From JABDBE01 sp963832245 (GTDB taxonomy: Bacteria > Acidobacteriota > Terriglobia > Terriglobales > Acidobacteriaceae), in the NCBI GenBank assembly GCA_963832245.1, contig CAWHTG010000004.1:2356001-2420000 (forward strand): 64,000 nucleotides of DNA, in the 5' to 3' direction. Shown here piece by piece: positions 27,416 to 35,948 of the stretch (position 1 is its first letter; each line of letters begins with the position of its first letter). Under the pieces are notes generated by a model, which saw nothing but the letters and a program-made list of their open reading frames with translations, was not told the origin of the DNA and did no database searches. The position numbers were made by a program, and so were the translations under genes.

Positions 27416-29779
27416 TTAATCGGCGGCGACTTCCGTCTCCGCTGGCTGTTTATGACGATTCTCAATTATCGAATTCAAGGTGCGGGAATAACGGCCCAAG
27501 GTGCCCGAACTGAAAAGATTGTCCTGCGCGGGCACGATCAACTCCGGATTGTGTACAGCCCAGGAGCCGCTCCGGGACAAGATAGTGTGCTGATCATTTC
27601 CTGCCAAAAGATTCATCCGCGAAACATCGTAGCCCGGTACGAGCCGTTGGATCTCATCCAGAATCGCCATGGAATCGAATGGACTCATTTTCGGTTCGAG
27701 TCCGTGGGCCTCGAGCCATACCGCGTGCCGGTCCGCCTCGCCGGATTGCGCACCGCGTGACTGCCCCATGTCGGCACCAACTCCCCGGCCAAACGGCACT
27801 AGTCGCCGAACATCAAAACCCATTGCGCCCGCGATCCGCACAATCATTTCGAAATCCGACTTCGTCCCAGTGACCTCACCCGCCTTTTTCACCAGTTGCA
27901 AATCACCGCACGTGTTGGTAAAAGTCCCGGACTTCTCGTAAGCATTCGCGGCAGGTAACACTACATCGGCGATCAGGGCTGTCTCGGTCAGGAACATGTC
28001 TTGCACCACCACGAAGCTGTTTGAGAAGACATATGGATCAATTCCGGATTGCTCAACAGGATTCGCGCCGACAACATAAAACGCCTTCAGCGTGCCGGCC
28101 TTCGCCGCTTCAACCATACCAGGCAAGGTCAGGCCTGGCATTCGCGGTACGCTCCCCCACTCCTCGTGAAACTTGCCCGTATCCGAAACCCGCGCGTAGC
28201 CCGGCAGCAGGTCAGGGTAAAGTCCCATGTCAGCGGCCCCGCGCGAGTTCGCGTAATCGCCGAGGCAGACCAGCTTTGCGCCCGTAACGCCGGAGCAAAA
28301 TTTCCCCACCGAAGCGACGTCCTCGCCTCGGATCTCCGAACCAAAAATAACCACGAGGTTCGATTCGCCTCGGAGTTTGTCACGCAAACTGATCCAGGCG
28401 TTGCGACTGTTCTCCGCGCCGGTGATGGCGTCCACTGCCGCGTCATCGCCGGCTAAAAACGCAGCGACTTTTCCTTCCGATCCCGCGGGAATCTGAACGA
28501 AGCTGGTTGCTTGCCGCCGCAGCTTAATAGGCCGTGAATTGATTACGTACAGCCGCGCCCGGTGAAGCCGGACATTGTTCCGAATCTGCCACGCCAGCAG
28601 CGGATGCTGCTCGGTGGGATCGTTGCCGATGAGCAAGGTTGCAGGCGCATTGAATACGTCCCGCATACTAGCCGTGGTTTCTGGTTTGCCCGCAAGCGCT
28701 GCCGCAAAAGCAGGAAAATCTGCGGTGCGATGGTGATCGATGTTATTGGTTCCAAGCGCCACCCGAGCGAACTTCTGCAGCAAATAATTCTCTTCGTTGG
28801 TGGTGCGAGACGAGCCGACCACCCCGATTGCTTGTCCGCCGGTCTGGTCAGAAATTTCTCTGAAACGCTTCCCAATCAGATCAAACGCCTCTTCCCATGT
28901 CGACCGGGTCAAGTGGCCGTTTTTGCGAATCAACGGTTGCGTCAACCGATCCTCGTGATGCGCAAAATCAAAAGCGTAGCGTCCTTTGATGCAAAGAAAA
29001 TCGCCGTTGATGCCGCTCTTGTCGCGATTGTCTCCTCGTACAATTTCCATGCCCGTATCAGATCGGCGCACACCCAGCGTGGTCTTGCAGCCGTCGGCGC
29101 AGTGAGTGCAAGTTGTGCCTACGTGCTTCATCTCCCACGGACGGGTCTTGTACCGATACGCGCCAGAAGTCAGCGCGCCGACCGGACATATGTCGATGCA
29201 CATGCCACACTCTTCACATTCGAGGTGGTCGCCCTGATTTGGTGCGATGAGCGAGCTGACGCCGCGATTCTGCACGCCCAGAGCCCAAACATCCATGCCC
29301 TCGCCACAGACGCGTACGCAGCGGTAGCACAAAATGCAGCGCGGCCGGTCAAAAAAAACCACCGGTGACCATTGCTGCTCCTCTTTATGATTTTTCGTGT
29401 CGATGTATTTGGATTCAGCGGCGCCGTAGGAGAAAGTCATATCCTGGAGTTCGCATTCGCCGCCCGCATCGCACACCGGACAGTCGAGCGGATGATTGCC
29501 CAGCAGCAACTCCACCATGCCCTTCCGCGCCTGCCGAATCTCATCACTCTCGGTGATGACCACCATGCCTTCGCTGATCACCGTGGTGCATGCGGTTTGC
29601 AGCTTCGGCATTTTCTCCACTTTGACCAGGCACATGCGGCAAGCGCCCTGCAACGACAGATTTGGGTAGTAGCAAAATGAGGGCACCTCGATGCCCACGC
29701 TTTTGCAGGCCTCAATCAGCAGAGTCCCAGCCGGAGCTGTGACTTTCTTTCCATCAACCGTAATGTTTACGTCAGCCAT
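27416..29779 (-). CDS. nuoG: NADH-quinone oxidoreductase subunit G
   Basis: A 787-residue peripheral-arm subunit carrying several Fe-S clusters. The 2Fe-2S domain is at 1-80 (SFCYYPNLSLQGACRMCLVKV). His/Cys ligands of the N5-type cluster lie in GNHPLDCPVCDAGGEC. N4-type ligands are RCILCYRCVRVC with HLECEECGMCIDICPVGAL. N7-type ligands are CTHCADGC with a later Cys (FLCIKGR). A molybdopterin-oxidoreductase-like domain without cofactor follows. The ATG at 29779 is chosen where homology begins; an upstream in-frame ATG at 29818 adds 13 unrelated residues. Confidence 0.93.
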   Translation of the reverse strand: MADVNITVDGKKVTAPAGTLLIEACKSVGIEVPSFCYYPNLSLQGACRMCLVKVEKMPKLQTACTTVISEGMVVITESDEIRQARKGMVELLLGNHPLDCPVCDAGGECELQDMTFSYGAAESKYIDTKNHKEEQQWSPVVFFDRPRCILCYRCVRVCGEGMDVWALGVQNRGVSSLIAPNQGDHLECEECGMCIDICPVGALTSGAYRYKTRPWEMKHVGTTCTHCADGCKTTLGVRRSDTGMEIVRGDNRDKSGINGDFLCIKGRYAFDFAHHEDRLTQPLIRKNGHLTRSTWEEAFDLIGKRFREISDQTGGQAIGVVGSSRTTNEENYLLQKFARVALGTNNIDHHRTADFPAFAAALAGKPETTASMRDVFNAPATLLIGNDPTEQHPLLAWQIRNNVRLHRARLYVINSRPIKLRRQATSFVQIPAGSEGKVAAFLAGDDAAVDAITGAENSRNAWISLRDKLRGESNLVVIFGSEIRGEDVASVGKFCSGVTGAKLVCLGDYANSRGAADMGLYPDLLPGYARVSDTGKFHEEWGSVPRMPGLTLPGMVEAAKAGTLKAFYVVGANPVEQSGIDPYVFSNSFVVVQDMFLTETALIADVVLPAANAYEKSGTFTNTCGDLQLVKKAGEVTGTKSDFEMIVRIAGAMGFDVRRLVPFGRGVGADMGQSRGAQSGEADRHAVWLEAHGLEPKMSPFDSMAILDEIQRLVPGYDVSRMNLLAGNDQHTILSRSGSWAVHNPELIVPAQDNLFSSGTLGRYSRTLNSIIENRHKQPAETEVAAD

Positions 29780-29877
29780 AAAAATCGTCGTTCGTCGTTG
29801 GCCGTTCGTCGTTGGCAAAACCAGCAGCGCCGACGGTTTTAGCCAACGACCGCCGACAAACGACCAACGACCCGCGT

Positions 29878-31197
29878 TTAAGCCATCACTGCCACTGGCT
29901 CGACCTTGCCAGCCGTTTCAAACGGACACGGCTTGCCATCCAAGTGATCTTCAAATTCCTTGCGGAATTTCTTCACAATCGAAATGGTCGGCATGGCGGC
30001 CGCATCGCCCAGTGGGCAGAACGTTCGTCCCAACATGTTTTCCGAGAGGTACCGGATATTGTCGATGTCCTTCTCAACTCCGCCGCCAGCGTGAAATCGA
30101 GTCAATGTTTTCTTCAACCAGTCCGTGCCTTCGCGGCAGGGAATGCACCAACCGCAACTCTCGTGCTGATAAAACTTCATGATGCGCAAAACAAATTTCA
30201 CCATGCAGGTCGTATCATCTACGACGACCACGCCCCCGGAACCCAGCATCGATCCCGCTTTCATCATCGAGTCAAAATCCATAGAGACATCGATTTCGCT
30301 CGCCGTCAAAATCGGACAACTCGATCCACCCGGAACTACTGCTTTCAGCGCGCGCCCATCAGAAATGCCGCCACCTACCTCGTAAATCATCTTCTTCAAG
30401 TTGTACCCCATGGGCAGCTCATACACTCCGGGACGATTCAAGTGCCCGCTCAAACAAAACAGCCGAGTCCCGCCATTCTTCGGCGGGCCTAACTTTGCAA
30501 ACCACTCCGCGCCGCCGAGAATGATGTGCGGCACGCTAGCCAGCGTCTCCGCATTATTAATGACAGTCGGCCCACCCCAAAGCCCGACCACAGCTGGGAA
30601 TGGAGGCCGGATTCGCGGAATGCCGCGCTTGCCCTCAAGCGATTCCATCAGCGCCGACTCTTCGCCCACTTCATACGCGCCTGCGCCGCCATGCCAATAA
30701 ACCTCGAAGTCGTACCCGCTGCCAAAAATATTCTTGCCCAGGAATCCGCGCGCGTACGCATCTTCGATCGCCTTCTGCATGATCTCCAACAGATAGCGAT
30801 ACTCACCGCGAATGTAGATGTATCCGGCGTGCGAGCCCGTGGCAATTCCCGCGATCACGACTCCTTCAATCACCGCGTGCGGATCGTGCTCGAAAATCAG
30901 GCGGTCTTTGCAAGTGCCAGGTTCGCTCTCATCCCCGTTACACAGAATGTATTTCGGTTTCGGGGACTGTTTGGGAACGAACGACCATTTCATCCCGGTG
31001 TTGAATCCCGCCCCGCCGCGACCGCGCAGACCGGAATCTTTCACTACGTTGACAATCGCATCCGGCTGCATGCCAAGCGCTTTCTGGACAGCTTTATATC
31101 CGTCGAGCTCAAGGTAGCGATCAATATCAGTCGCGCCCTTGCCAAAGCGTTTGGAGACGACTTTTACCTCATCGGGATGGGAAACCAGGTCAGCCAT
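29878..31197 (-). CDS. nuoF: NADH-quinone oxidoreductase subunit F
   Basis: A 439-residue NADH- and FMN-binding subunit. LRGRGGAGFNTGMKW forms the FMN/NADH loop, CNGDESEPGTCKDR and GAGAYEVGEESALMESLEG are conserved active-site segments, and ESCGWCIPCREG with a later Cys (TFCPLGD) binds the N3 4Fe-4S cluster. In many NuoF proteins the third motif reads AYICGEE; here Cys is replaced by Val. The start lies downstream of a 123-base gap after nuoE that contains the octamer repeat array and a long hairpin. Confidence 0.94.
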   Translation of the reverse strand: MADLVSHPDEVKVVSKRFGKGATDIDRYLELDGYKAVQKALGMQPDAIVNVVKDSGLRGRGGAGFNTGMKWSFVPKQSPKPKYILCNGDESEPGTCKDRLIFEHDPHAVIEGVVIAGIATGSHAGYIYIRGEYRYLLEIMQKAIEDAYARGFLGKNIFGSGYDFEVYWHGGAGAYEVGEESALMESLEGKRGIPRIRPPFPAVVGLWGGPTVINNAETLASVPHIILGGAEWFAKLGPPKNGGTRLFCLSGHLNRPGVYELPMGYNLKKMIYEVGGGISDGRALKAVVPGGSSCPILTASEIDVSMDFDSMMKAGSMLGSGGVVVVDDTTCMVKFVLRIMKFYQHESCGWCIPCREGTDWLKKTLTRFHAGGGVEKDIDNIRYLSENMLGRTFCPLGDAAAMPTISIVKKFRKEFEDHLDGKPCPFETAGKVEPVAVMA

Positions 31198-31210
31198 TTT
31201 GTAATTGAAT

Positions 31211-31254
31211 AATTGAGTAATCGGGCGATTGCAGAATTACCCGATTGCTCAATT
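31211..31254. repeat. inverted repeat upstream of nuoF
   Basis: Arms at 31211-31225 and 31240-31254 (AATTGAGTAATCGGG against CCCGATTGCTCAATT) pair over 15 bases with one mismatch and a 14-base loop. The right arm shares its end with the first octamer repeat copies, so the array may have grown from this hairpin. It sits 14 bases before the nuoF start codon and could affect translation. Confidence 0.7.
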
Positions 31255-31326
31255 GCTCAATTGCTCAATTGCTCAATTGCTCAATTGCTCAATTGCTCAA
31301 TTGCTCAATTGCTCAATTGCTCAATT
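31244..31326. repeat. ten perfect tandem copies of the octamer ATTGCTCA
   Basis: Positions 31244-31323 hold exactly ten head-to-tail copies of ATTGCTCA, followed by a partial ATT. On the minus strand the unit reads TGAGCAAT, and the first TGA of the array is the stop codon of nuoE. The array therefore fills the nuoE-nuoF gap without altering either protein. Perfect identity implies recent expansion or active slippage. Confidence 0.97.
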
Positions 31327-31794
31327 CTTCTTGTATCCTTCCAGGACCTTATCCATCTTTTCCACGGTCAAGTTCTCGTGGAAGTCATAATTCACCTGCA
31401 CCGCCGGCGCCCAACTGCAAGCTCCGATACACTCTACTTCCTCAAGCGAGAACATGCCGTCTGCCGTCGTGCCTTTGTGGGGAATGCCCAACTTCTGCTT
31501 ACAGTGATCGAGAAGTTCTTCCCCCCCGCGCAGCATGCAGGCAATGTTGGTGCAAACCTGAACATTGAAGTTGCCGCGAGGCTTGGTAGTCAGCATGGAG
31601 TAATAGCTGATTACGTTGCTTACTTCGAGGTTGGTCAAATCCAACCGCTGCGCAATCTCATGAATGACGTCCTGGCTTAAATAACCGACTTCATCCTGCG
31701 CATAAAGAAGCGTCGGTACGAGCACAGAGCGCTTCGTGGGATAATGCGTCAGCATCTGTGAAAGGCGCGATTCAAATTGATCAGAAAATTTCAT
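31321..31794 (-). CDS. nuoE: NADH-quinone oxidoreductase subunit E
   Basis: A 157-residue subunit binding the N1a 2Fe-2S cluster. The four ligand Cys are in VQVCTNIACMLRGG and VECIGACSWAPAVQVN. The start MKFSDQF at 31794 is chosen because homology starts there; a longer frame upstream overlaps nuoD and looks unlike the family. The TGA stop is the first triplet of the octamer repeat array. Partner of NuoF in electron entry from NADH. Confidence 0.94.
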   Translation of the reverse strand: MKFSDQFESRLSQMLTHYPTKRSVLVPTLLYAQDEVGYLSQDVIHEIAQRLDLTNLEVSNVISYYSMLTTKPRGNFNVQVCTNIACMLRGGEELLDHCKQKLGIPHKGTTADGMFSLEEVECIGACSWAPAVQVNYDFHENLTVEKMDKVLEGYKKN

Positions 31795-31810
31795 AAGAAC
31801 ATTGAGTAAT

Positions 31811-33016
31811 CTACCGATCAATTTCTCCCAGAACAATATCGATGCTGCCAATCGCCGCCACCACGTCCGCCAGCAATCTCCCCTCGCACATCTTCGGCAG
31901 CAACTGCAGATTCGCCAAACAAGCCGCCCGCATGTGCACGCGATATGGCTTGGCCGTTCCATCGCTGACCACGTAATACCCCATTTCGCCACGCGGCGAT
32001 TCCACCGCCTGATAAACTTCGCCCGCCGGAACCGCGAAGCCCTCGGTAATAATCTTGAAGTGATAGATGAGCGCTTCCATCTGCGTCTTCATCTTTTCGC
32101 GGTCAGGCAACACCACTTTCGGCGCATCCGCTTTGATCGGCCCCTCCGGCATTCCATCGAGAGCCTGCTGCACAATGGCAATCGATTCGCGCAATTCCTG
32201 AACCCTGCAGATGTATCGCGCAAACACATCACCGTCCTGCGACACCGGCACTTTGAACTTGAAGTTCTCATAACCCGAGTAAGGCATGTCACGCCGCAGG
32301 TCGAAGTCGACGCCACTGCCGCGCAGCGTAGGTCCACTCGCGCCCAGAGCAATCGCATCTTCCGCCGTAATCCGCGCCACGCCTTTCGTCCGCATCACCC
32401 AGATCGGATTTCCCGTCAGCAGGTTCTCGTACTCATCCACCTTGGAAGGAAAGCGGTTGGCGAAGTCTCGCACCCGGTCGAAGAATCCCAGCGGCGGTTC
32501 CAGCGCTACGCCGCCGATGCGGAAATAGGAAGTCATCATGCGCTGGCCGCTGATTGCCTCGAATAAACGCAAAACGTCTTCACGCTCGCGGAAGCAGTAA
32601 AGAAAGACGGTCATCGCGCCAATGTCCAGGGCGTGAGTGCCCAGCCACACCAGGTGGGAGTTGATGCGCGTCAACTCATTCATTAACACTCTTAGCCATT
32701 GCGCCTTAGGAGGAATCTCCAGCCCCAACAGTTTCTCGACCGCCAGCGCATAACAAAGATTGTTGGTCATCGGGCAAAGATAGTCGATGCGGTCGGTAAG
32801 CGGCACCACCTGCTGGTAGAACTTCGCCTCGCAAGTTTTTTCGATCCCGGTGTGCAGATACCCGATGTCGGGCATAAGCCGCACCACGGTCTCGCCGTCG
32901 ATTTCGAGAATCAACCGCAGCACTCCGTGCGTGGACGGATGTTGCGGTCCCATGTTCAGGATCATGGTCCGATCCTGGCCAGGGTCGAGCACGGGCGTGG
33001 CGGTCATGTGGGCCAT
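31811..33016 (-). CDS. nuoD: NADH-quinone oxidoreductase subunit D
   Basis: A 401-residue 49-kDa-type subunit that forms the quinone site together with NuoB. MGPQHPSTHGVLRLILEIDGE contains the quinone-binding His region, and YLHTGIEKTCEAKFYQQVVPLTDRIDYLCP, HALDIGAMTVFLYCFREREDVL and the C-terminal DIVLGEIDR are typical. The start MAHMTATP at 33016 lies eight bases after nuoC. No nuoB lies beside it, although NuoB is its obligate partner. Confidence 0.94.
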   Translation of the reverse strand: MAHMTATPVLDPGQDRTMILNMGPQHPSTHGVLRLILEIDGETVVRLMPDIGYLHTGIEKTCEAKFYQQVVPLTDRIDYLCPMTNNLCYALAVEKLLGLEIPPKAQWLRVLMNELTRINSHLVWLGTHALDIGAMTVFLYCFREREDVLRLFEAISGQRMMTSYFRIGGVALEPPLGFFDRVRDFANRFPSKVDEYENLLTGNPIWVMRTKGVARITAEDAIALGASGPTLRGSGVDFDLRRDMPYSGYENFKFKVPVSQDGDVFARYICRVQELRESIAIVQQALDGMPEGPIKADAPKVVLPDREKMKTQMEALIYHFKIITEGFAVPAGEVYQAVESPRGEMGYYVVSDGTAKPYRVHMRAACLANLQLLPKMCEGRLLADVVAAIGSIDIVLGEIDR

Positions 33017-33024
33017 AACGATGA

Positions 33025-33522
33025 CTAGCGATAGCCCTCCACCGGATAGTCTTTGCGCAGGGGATGTCCTTCCCATTCTTCCGGCATCTGAATACGCCGC
33101 AAATAAGGATGCCCGGTAAACCGGATGCCGAACAAATCGAAAACCTCGCGCTCGAAAAAATTCGCTGAAGGCCAGACCGGGGTCACCGATTCCACCACCG
33201 GACTATCGGCTCCCAATCGCACCTTCAGCCGCACGCGTTCTTTCTTCGGAATCGAGAGCAATGCGTATACCACCTCGAAGCGCGGCTGCGAGGGATACCA
33301 ATCGACACACGTCACATCGGAAAGATAATTAAAGGGACAGCCTGGATCGTCCCGCAACATTACGCAAGCCTCGCGAATGCAAGACCGCTCAATGTAGATC
33401 GTCATCTCGTCGCGATCGTACTTCGCACCCTCGACCGCGGCCGAGTTCCAAGACCGCAAACGCGCCACCGCCGGGTGGTCCTTCAGCGCCTCGAGGTCGG
33501 TAATGGCCGGAATCAACTGCAC
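33025..33522 (-). CDS. nuoC: NADH-quinone oxidoreductase subunit C
   Basis: A 165-residue 30-kDa-type subunit. FNYLSDVTCVDWYPSQPRFEVVYALLS, and the C-terminal signature FEREVFDLFGIRFTGHPYLRRIQMPEEWEGHPLRKDYPVEG, identify it. It starts at GTG, overlapping the nuoA stop (TAGTG). nuoB would normally separate nuoA and nuoC, but here the two genes overlap by one base, leaving no room for it. Confidence 0.95.
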   Translation of the reverse strand: MQLIPAITDLEALKDHPAVARLRSWNSAAVEGAKYDRDEMTIYIERSCIREACVMLRDDPGCPFNYLSDVTCVDWYPSQPRFEVVYALLSIPKKERVRLKVRLGADSPVVESVTPVWPSANFFEREVFDLFGIRFTGHPYLRRIQMPEEWEGHPLRKDYPVEGYR

Positions 33523-33917
33523 TAGACCTCACCTCTGCTCGTCGACACCGTACCCCAGTCCAGCACACCTTTCTTCCAGATATAAAAGAAGCCCACCAGC
33601 ACGATGCCGATATAAACCAGCATTTCCCAAAAGCCGAACATCTTAAGCTCCCGCAAGATCACCGCCCAGGGATAGAGAAAGACGGCTTCCACGTCGAACA
33701 GAATAAAGAGCATAGCCACCAGGTAGAACTTCACCGAGAAGCGTTCGCGCGCGTCCCCGATTGGCAGCATTCCGCACTCGTAAGGAGAAAGCTTGGCGCG
33801 CGTCGGCCGCCGGTAACCAATAAACCAGGACAGCAACACGATGGCAGAAGCCAACCCACCTGCTACGATGAGGTGAATCAATAATGGCAGGTAACGCGCG
33901 AAGTAATTGTCCGGCAT
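33522..33917 (-). CDS. nuoA: NADH-quinone oxidoreductase subunit A
   Basis: A 131-residue three-helix subunit. LSPYECGMLPIG contains the quinone-channel Cys loop, followed by FSVKFYLVAMLFILFDVEAVFLYPWAV. It is the first gene of the operon. A TTGACA hexamer on the minus strand at 33987-33992 could be the -35 box of the operon promoter, with only a weak -10 candidate 17 bases on. The next gene upstream is divergent. Confidence 0.93.
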   Translation of the reverse strand: MPDNYFARYLPLLIHLIVAGGLASAIVLLSWFIGYRRPTRAKLSPYECGMLPIGDARERFSVKFYLVAMLFILFDVEAVFLYPWAVILRELKMFGFWEMLVYIGIVLVGFFYIWKKGVLDWGTVSTSRGEV

Positions 33918-34071
33918 AGGAGAGCTATATATAATTCGCAGCCAGCATTAAACTAAACATTCTAGACTAGATTTCGTAGATAGGAGTGTCAAGCGACCGA
34001 GCCACTTTGTGACGAACTTTTAACACGTCTCGCAAGTTTTTGTGATGCTTCGACTGGTTAATTAGACTCAT

Positions 34072-34662
34072 ATGATTTTTGGTTTCAATACCGACGTGAA
34101 ACACGCGGACACGATTTACCACGTGCAGAGCGAAGCGCGCGAGAATGAACTGCTGCTGCAGACTCAGGTCTTCGTGCGCGGACGCTGTATCGGCAAACGC
34201 GCGACCCCGTACGCGGATAAAGCTGCCGAAACCGGCTTTACTGACCAGCAGAAAGAACAGATTCTGCGCGAACAGCATCGTCTCGTGCTCGATTCCATTC
34301 GCGACGGCCAACTCGATACTGTGCTGGATAAACGCTTCACGCCCGAGTCGCTAGCGGCTATCAAGGAACTCGATGTGCACTGGCTCAACGCTGGCTCCGT
34401 CCATGCGGAGGGCATTCTGATCCTGCGCCTGCGCGTCACCGAAGGAGGCGCAGCGGTGGAAGGAGCCCGGTTGACGGTTCGCTTTGCCCGGCCCGATGCC
34501 GCGCCGTTCTACACGCAGGTGGTCACGAGTCCCGAAGGCGACGCGGAATTAAAGATCGATGTCAACGAATCCTCACTGCCGGATTCCGCCGTGCTCGTGC
34601 AAGCCAATTATTCCGGTCGAACCGCAACCCGAAAATTCCAGCTGCGCAAGGTCGAAGCCTGA
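34072..34662 (+). CDS. conserved hypothetical protein
   Basis: A 196-residue soluble protein. The N-terminal half (FGFNTDVKHADTIYHVQSEARENELLLQTQVFVRGRCIGKR) looks like a short beta-rich domain around an oligomeric signal or binding fold. The C-terminal half (about 115-196) resembles an Ig-like or carboxypeptidase-regulatory beta sandwich (RLRVTEGGAAVEGARLTVRFARP). No catalytic motif and no signal peptide are seen. It is divergent from nuoA, with 154 bases between them. I do not recognise the family. Confidence 0.7.
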   Translation: MIFGFNTDVKHADTIYHVQSEARENELLLQTQVFVRGRCIGKRATPYADKAAETGFTDQQKEQILREQHRLVLDSIRDGQLDTVLDKRFTPESLAAIKELDVHWLNAGSVHAEGILILRLRVTEGGAAVEGARLTVRFARPDAAPFYTQVVTSPEGDAELKIDVNESSLPDSAVLVQANYSGRTATRKFQLRKVEA

Positions 34663-34779
34663 ATAGCATCAAGCGGAAGCCTCAACCAGTGTGGGGACAG
34701 GCGACTCGCCCGTCCAGTCGAGCGAAGCTCGACGGTCTACTTGCTGCCAGCACGGCTTTGCTGCGAAAATCCAGACGAT

Positions 34780-34986
34780 ATGAAATTGCACATCAATGGC
34801 GAAGCTCGGGACTTCAATCCTCCTCTCACGCTCGCTGGCCTGGTGGAGCAATTGGGCATGAAATCGGATCGCGTTGCTGTGGAACTGAACCGCAGCATCG
34901 TCGCCCGCGAGCAGTGGGCAAAAACCGGCTTGGCTGAGGGCGACCGCCTGGAGATCGTTCACTTCGTCGGCGGGGGTTTCTGGTAG
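34780..34986 (+). CDS. thiS: ThiS-like sulfur carrier with a two-residue tail after the Gly motif
   Basis: A 68-residue beta-grasp protein starting MKLHINGEARDF, with LAGLVEQLGMKSDRVAVELNRSIV and ending VHFVGGGFW. ThiS donates sulfur for the thiazole ring of thiamine via a C-terminal Gly-Gly thiocarboxylate. In most members the chain ends at Gly; here Phe-Trp follow, so removal of the tail would be needed before adenylation by ThiF. No thiG, thiF or thiE lies next to it, and no TPP riboswitch is apparent upstream. A role in another sulfur-transfer pathway is possible. Confidence 0.85.
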   Translation: MKLHINGEARDFNPPLTLAGLVEQLGMKSDRVAVELNRSIVAREQWAKTGLAEGDRLEIVHFVGGGFW

Positions 34987-35160
34987 AGACGTAGCTAGCT
35001 GCGTCTCTACGACCACCTTCCCGAAACATGAACAGCTAGCCGCGGGAACTCCCCTAGTTACCCCTATTCACTGAAATCCACAGTTGACAGGGGCCCACTC
35101 GTGCCTAAAATACTCCAAACATTGAGCTTCATAATTGTTTGAAACATTTTGGCACTTCGC

Positions 35161-35625
35161 ATGCAACAGTTCACATCTCGCGATGTGGCAGCGCTTACCG
35201 GAATCACGCCGCGGCAACTGCAGTGGTGGGACGAGCGCCGCATCGTGGTGCCAGCTCGCGAAGGCCGCCGCCGCATATATTCCATGGAAGACCTCGCCGA
35301 GGTCGCCGTGATCTGCGAACTACGCCATCGCGGATTCTCCCTGCAGCGGGTGCGCAAAGTCATGCGCTTCCTGCAGCGCGAGTTCGGAAAGCGCCTGGCC
35401 GAAACCGTCACCGGTACATCCGAATATCACTTGCTTACCGACGGCAAGACTCTCTATCTCGAAACCTCTCCACGGCAGATTGTGGACATCTTAAAAAACG
35501 CGCGCCAGCCCATGCTGACCGTCTGTCTCAGCGACACCGTCCGGCAAGTGCGCGCCGAAATACGCGCCAAGAAAAGCAGTTCGAGTACGTCCCGTTCATT
35601 GCGCAGAGTCAGACAGGCTTCATAA
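35161..35625 (+). CDS. MerR-family transcriptional regulator
   Basis: A 154-residue regulator. The winged HTH is at residues 3-70 (FTSRDVAALTGITPRQLQWWDERRIV, then RIYSMEDLAEVAVICELRHRGFSLQRVRKVMRFL). The remainder is a basic helical tail (AEIRAKKSSSSTSRSLRRVRQ) and has no obvious effector pocket. The ATG at 35161 is chosen over a TTG four codons upstream. Unlike metal-sensing MerR proteins it lacks a cysteine-bearing effector loop. Confidence 0.85.
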   Translation: MQQFTSRDVAALTGITPRQLQWWDERRIVVPAREGRRRIYSMEDLAEVAVICELRHRGFSLQRVRKVMRFLQREFGKRLAETVTGTSEYHLLTDGKTLYLETSPRQIVDILKNARQPMLTVCLSDTVRQVRAEIRAKKSSSSTSRSLRRVRQAS

Positions 35626-35684
35626 GCAGGGAAGTTCGGTTTCCACATAGTGGCCCCAATCGCCAGGGCAAACGGAGGAGGCAC

Positions 35685-35948
35685 ATGGTTGGAGAACTCG
35701 ACGTCCTAAGCCAATGGATCCCGGAACAAATGCTGCCCGGCACCATCTTCGTGCTGGAGAACGCCGGCCGCGTCGGAGAAAAAGATGATCCCTACTGGGC
35801 CGTGCTGTCGTGTCCCGAATGCGGCACCTTGGGCCTGATTACGCGCAAGCAACTCGCCGGACTGCTGCCCGTAATCTGCGGCTCCAACCGGTGTCCCGCG
35901 CAGTTCTTCATCAACGATAGCCAGGTCGTGAGTCGAAAGCCGTTCTGA
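35685..35948 (+). CDS. small zinc-finger-like hypothetical protein
   Basis: An 87-residue ORF starting at an ATG preceded by GGAGGAGG. The central segment has CPECGTLGLITRKQ and, later, CGSNRCPAQF, giving two paired-Cys knuckles that could bind one zinc. Begins with DVLSQWIPEQMLPGTIFVLE. It lies 59 bases after the MerR gene on the same strand and may be cotranscribed. Function unknown. Confidence 0.72.
   Translation: MVGELDVLSQWIPEQMLPGTIFVLENAGRVGEKDDPYWAVLSCPECGTLGLITRKQLAGLLPVICGSNRCPAQFFINDSQVVSRKPF

Noticed and set aside
31244..31326. Tandem array considered as a CRISPR
   Set aside because: Units are eight bases with no spacers, and no cas genes are near.
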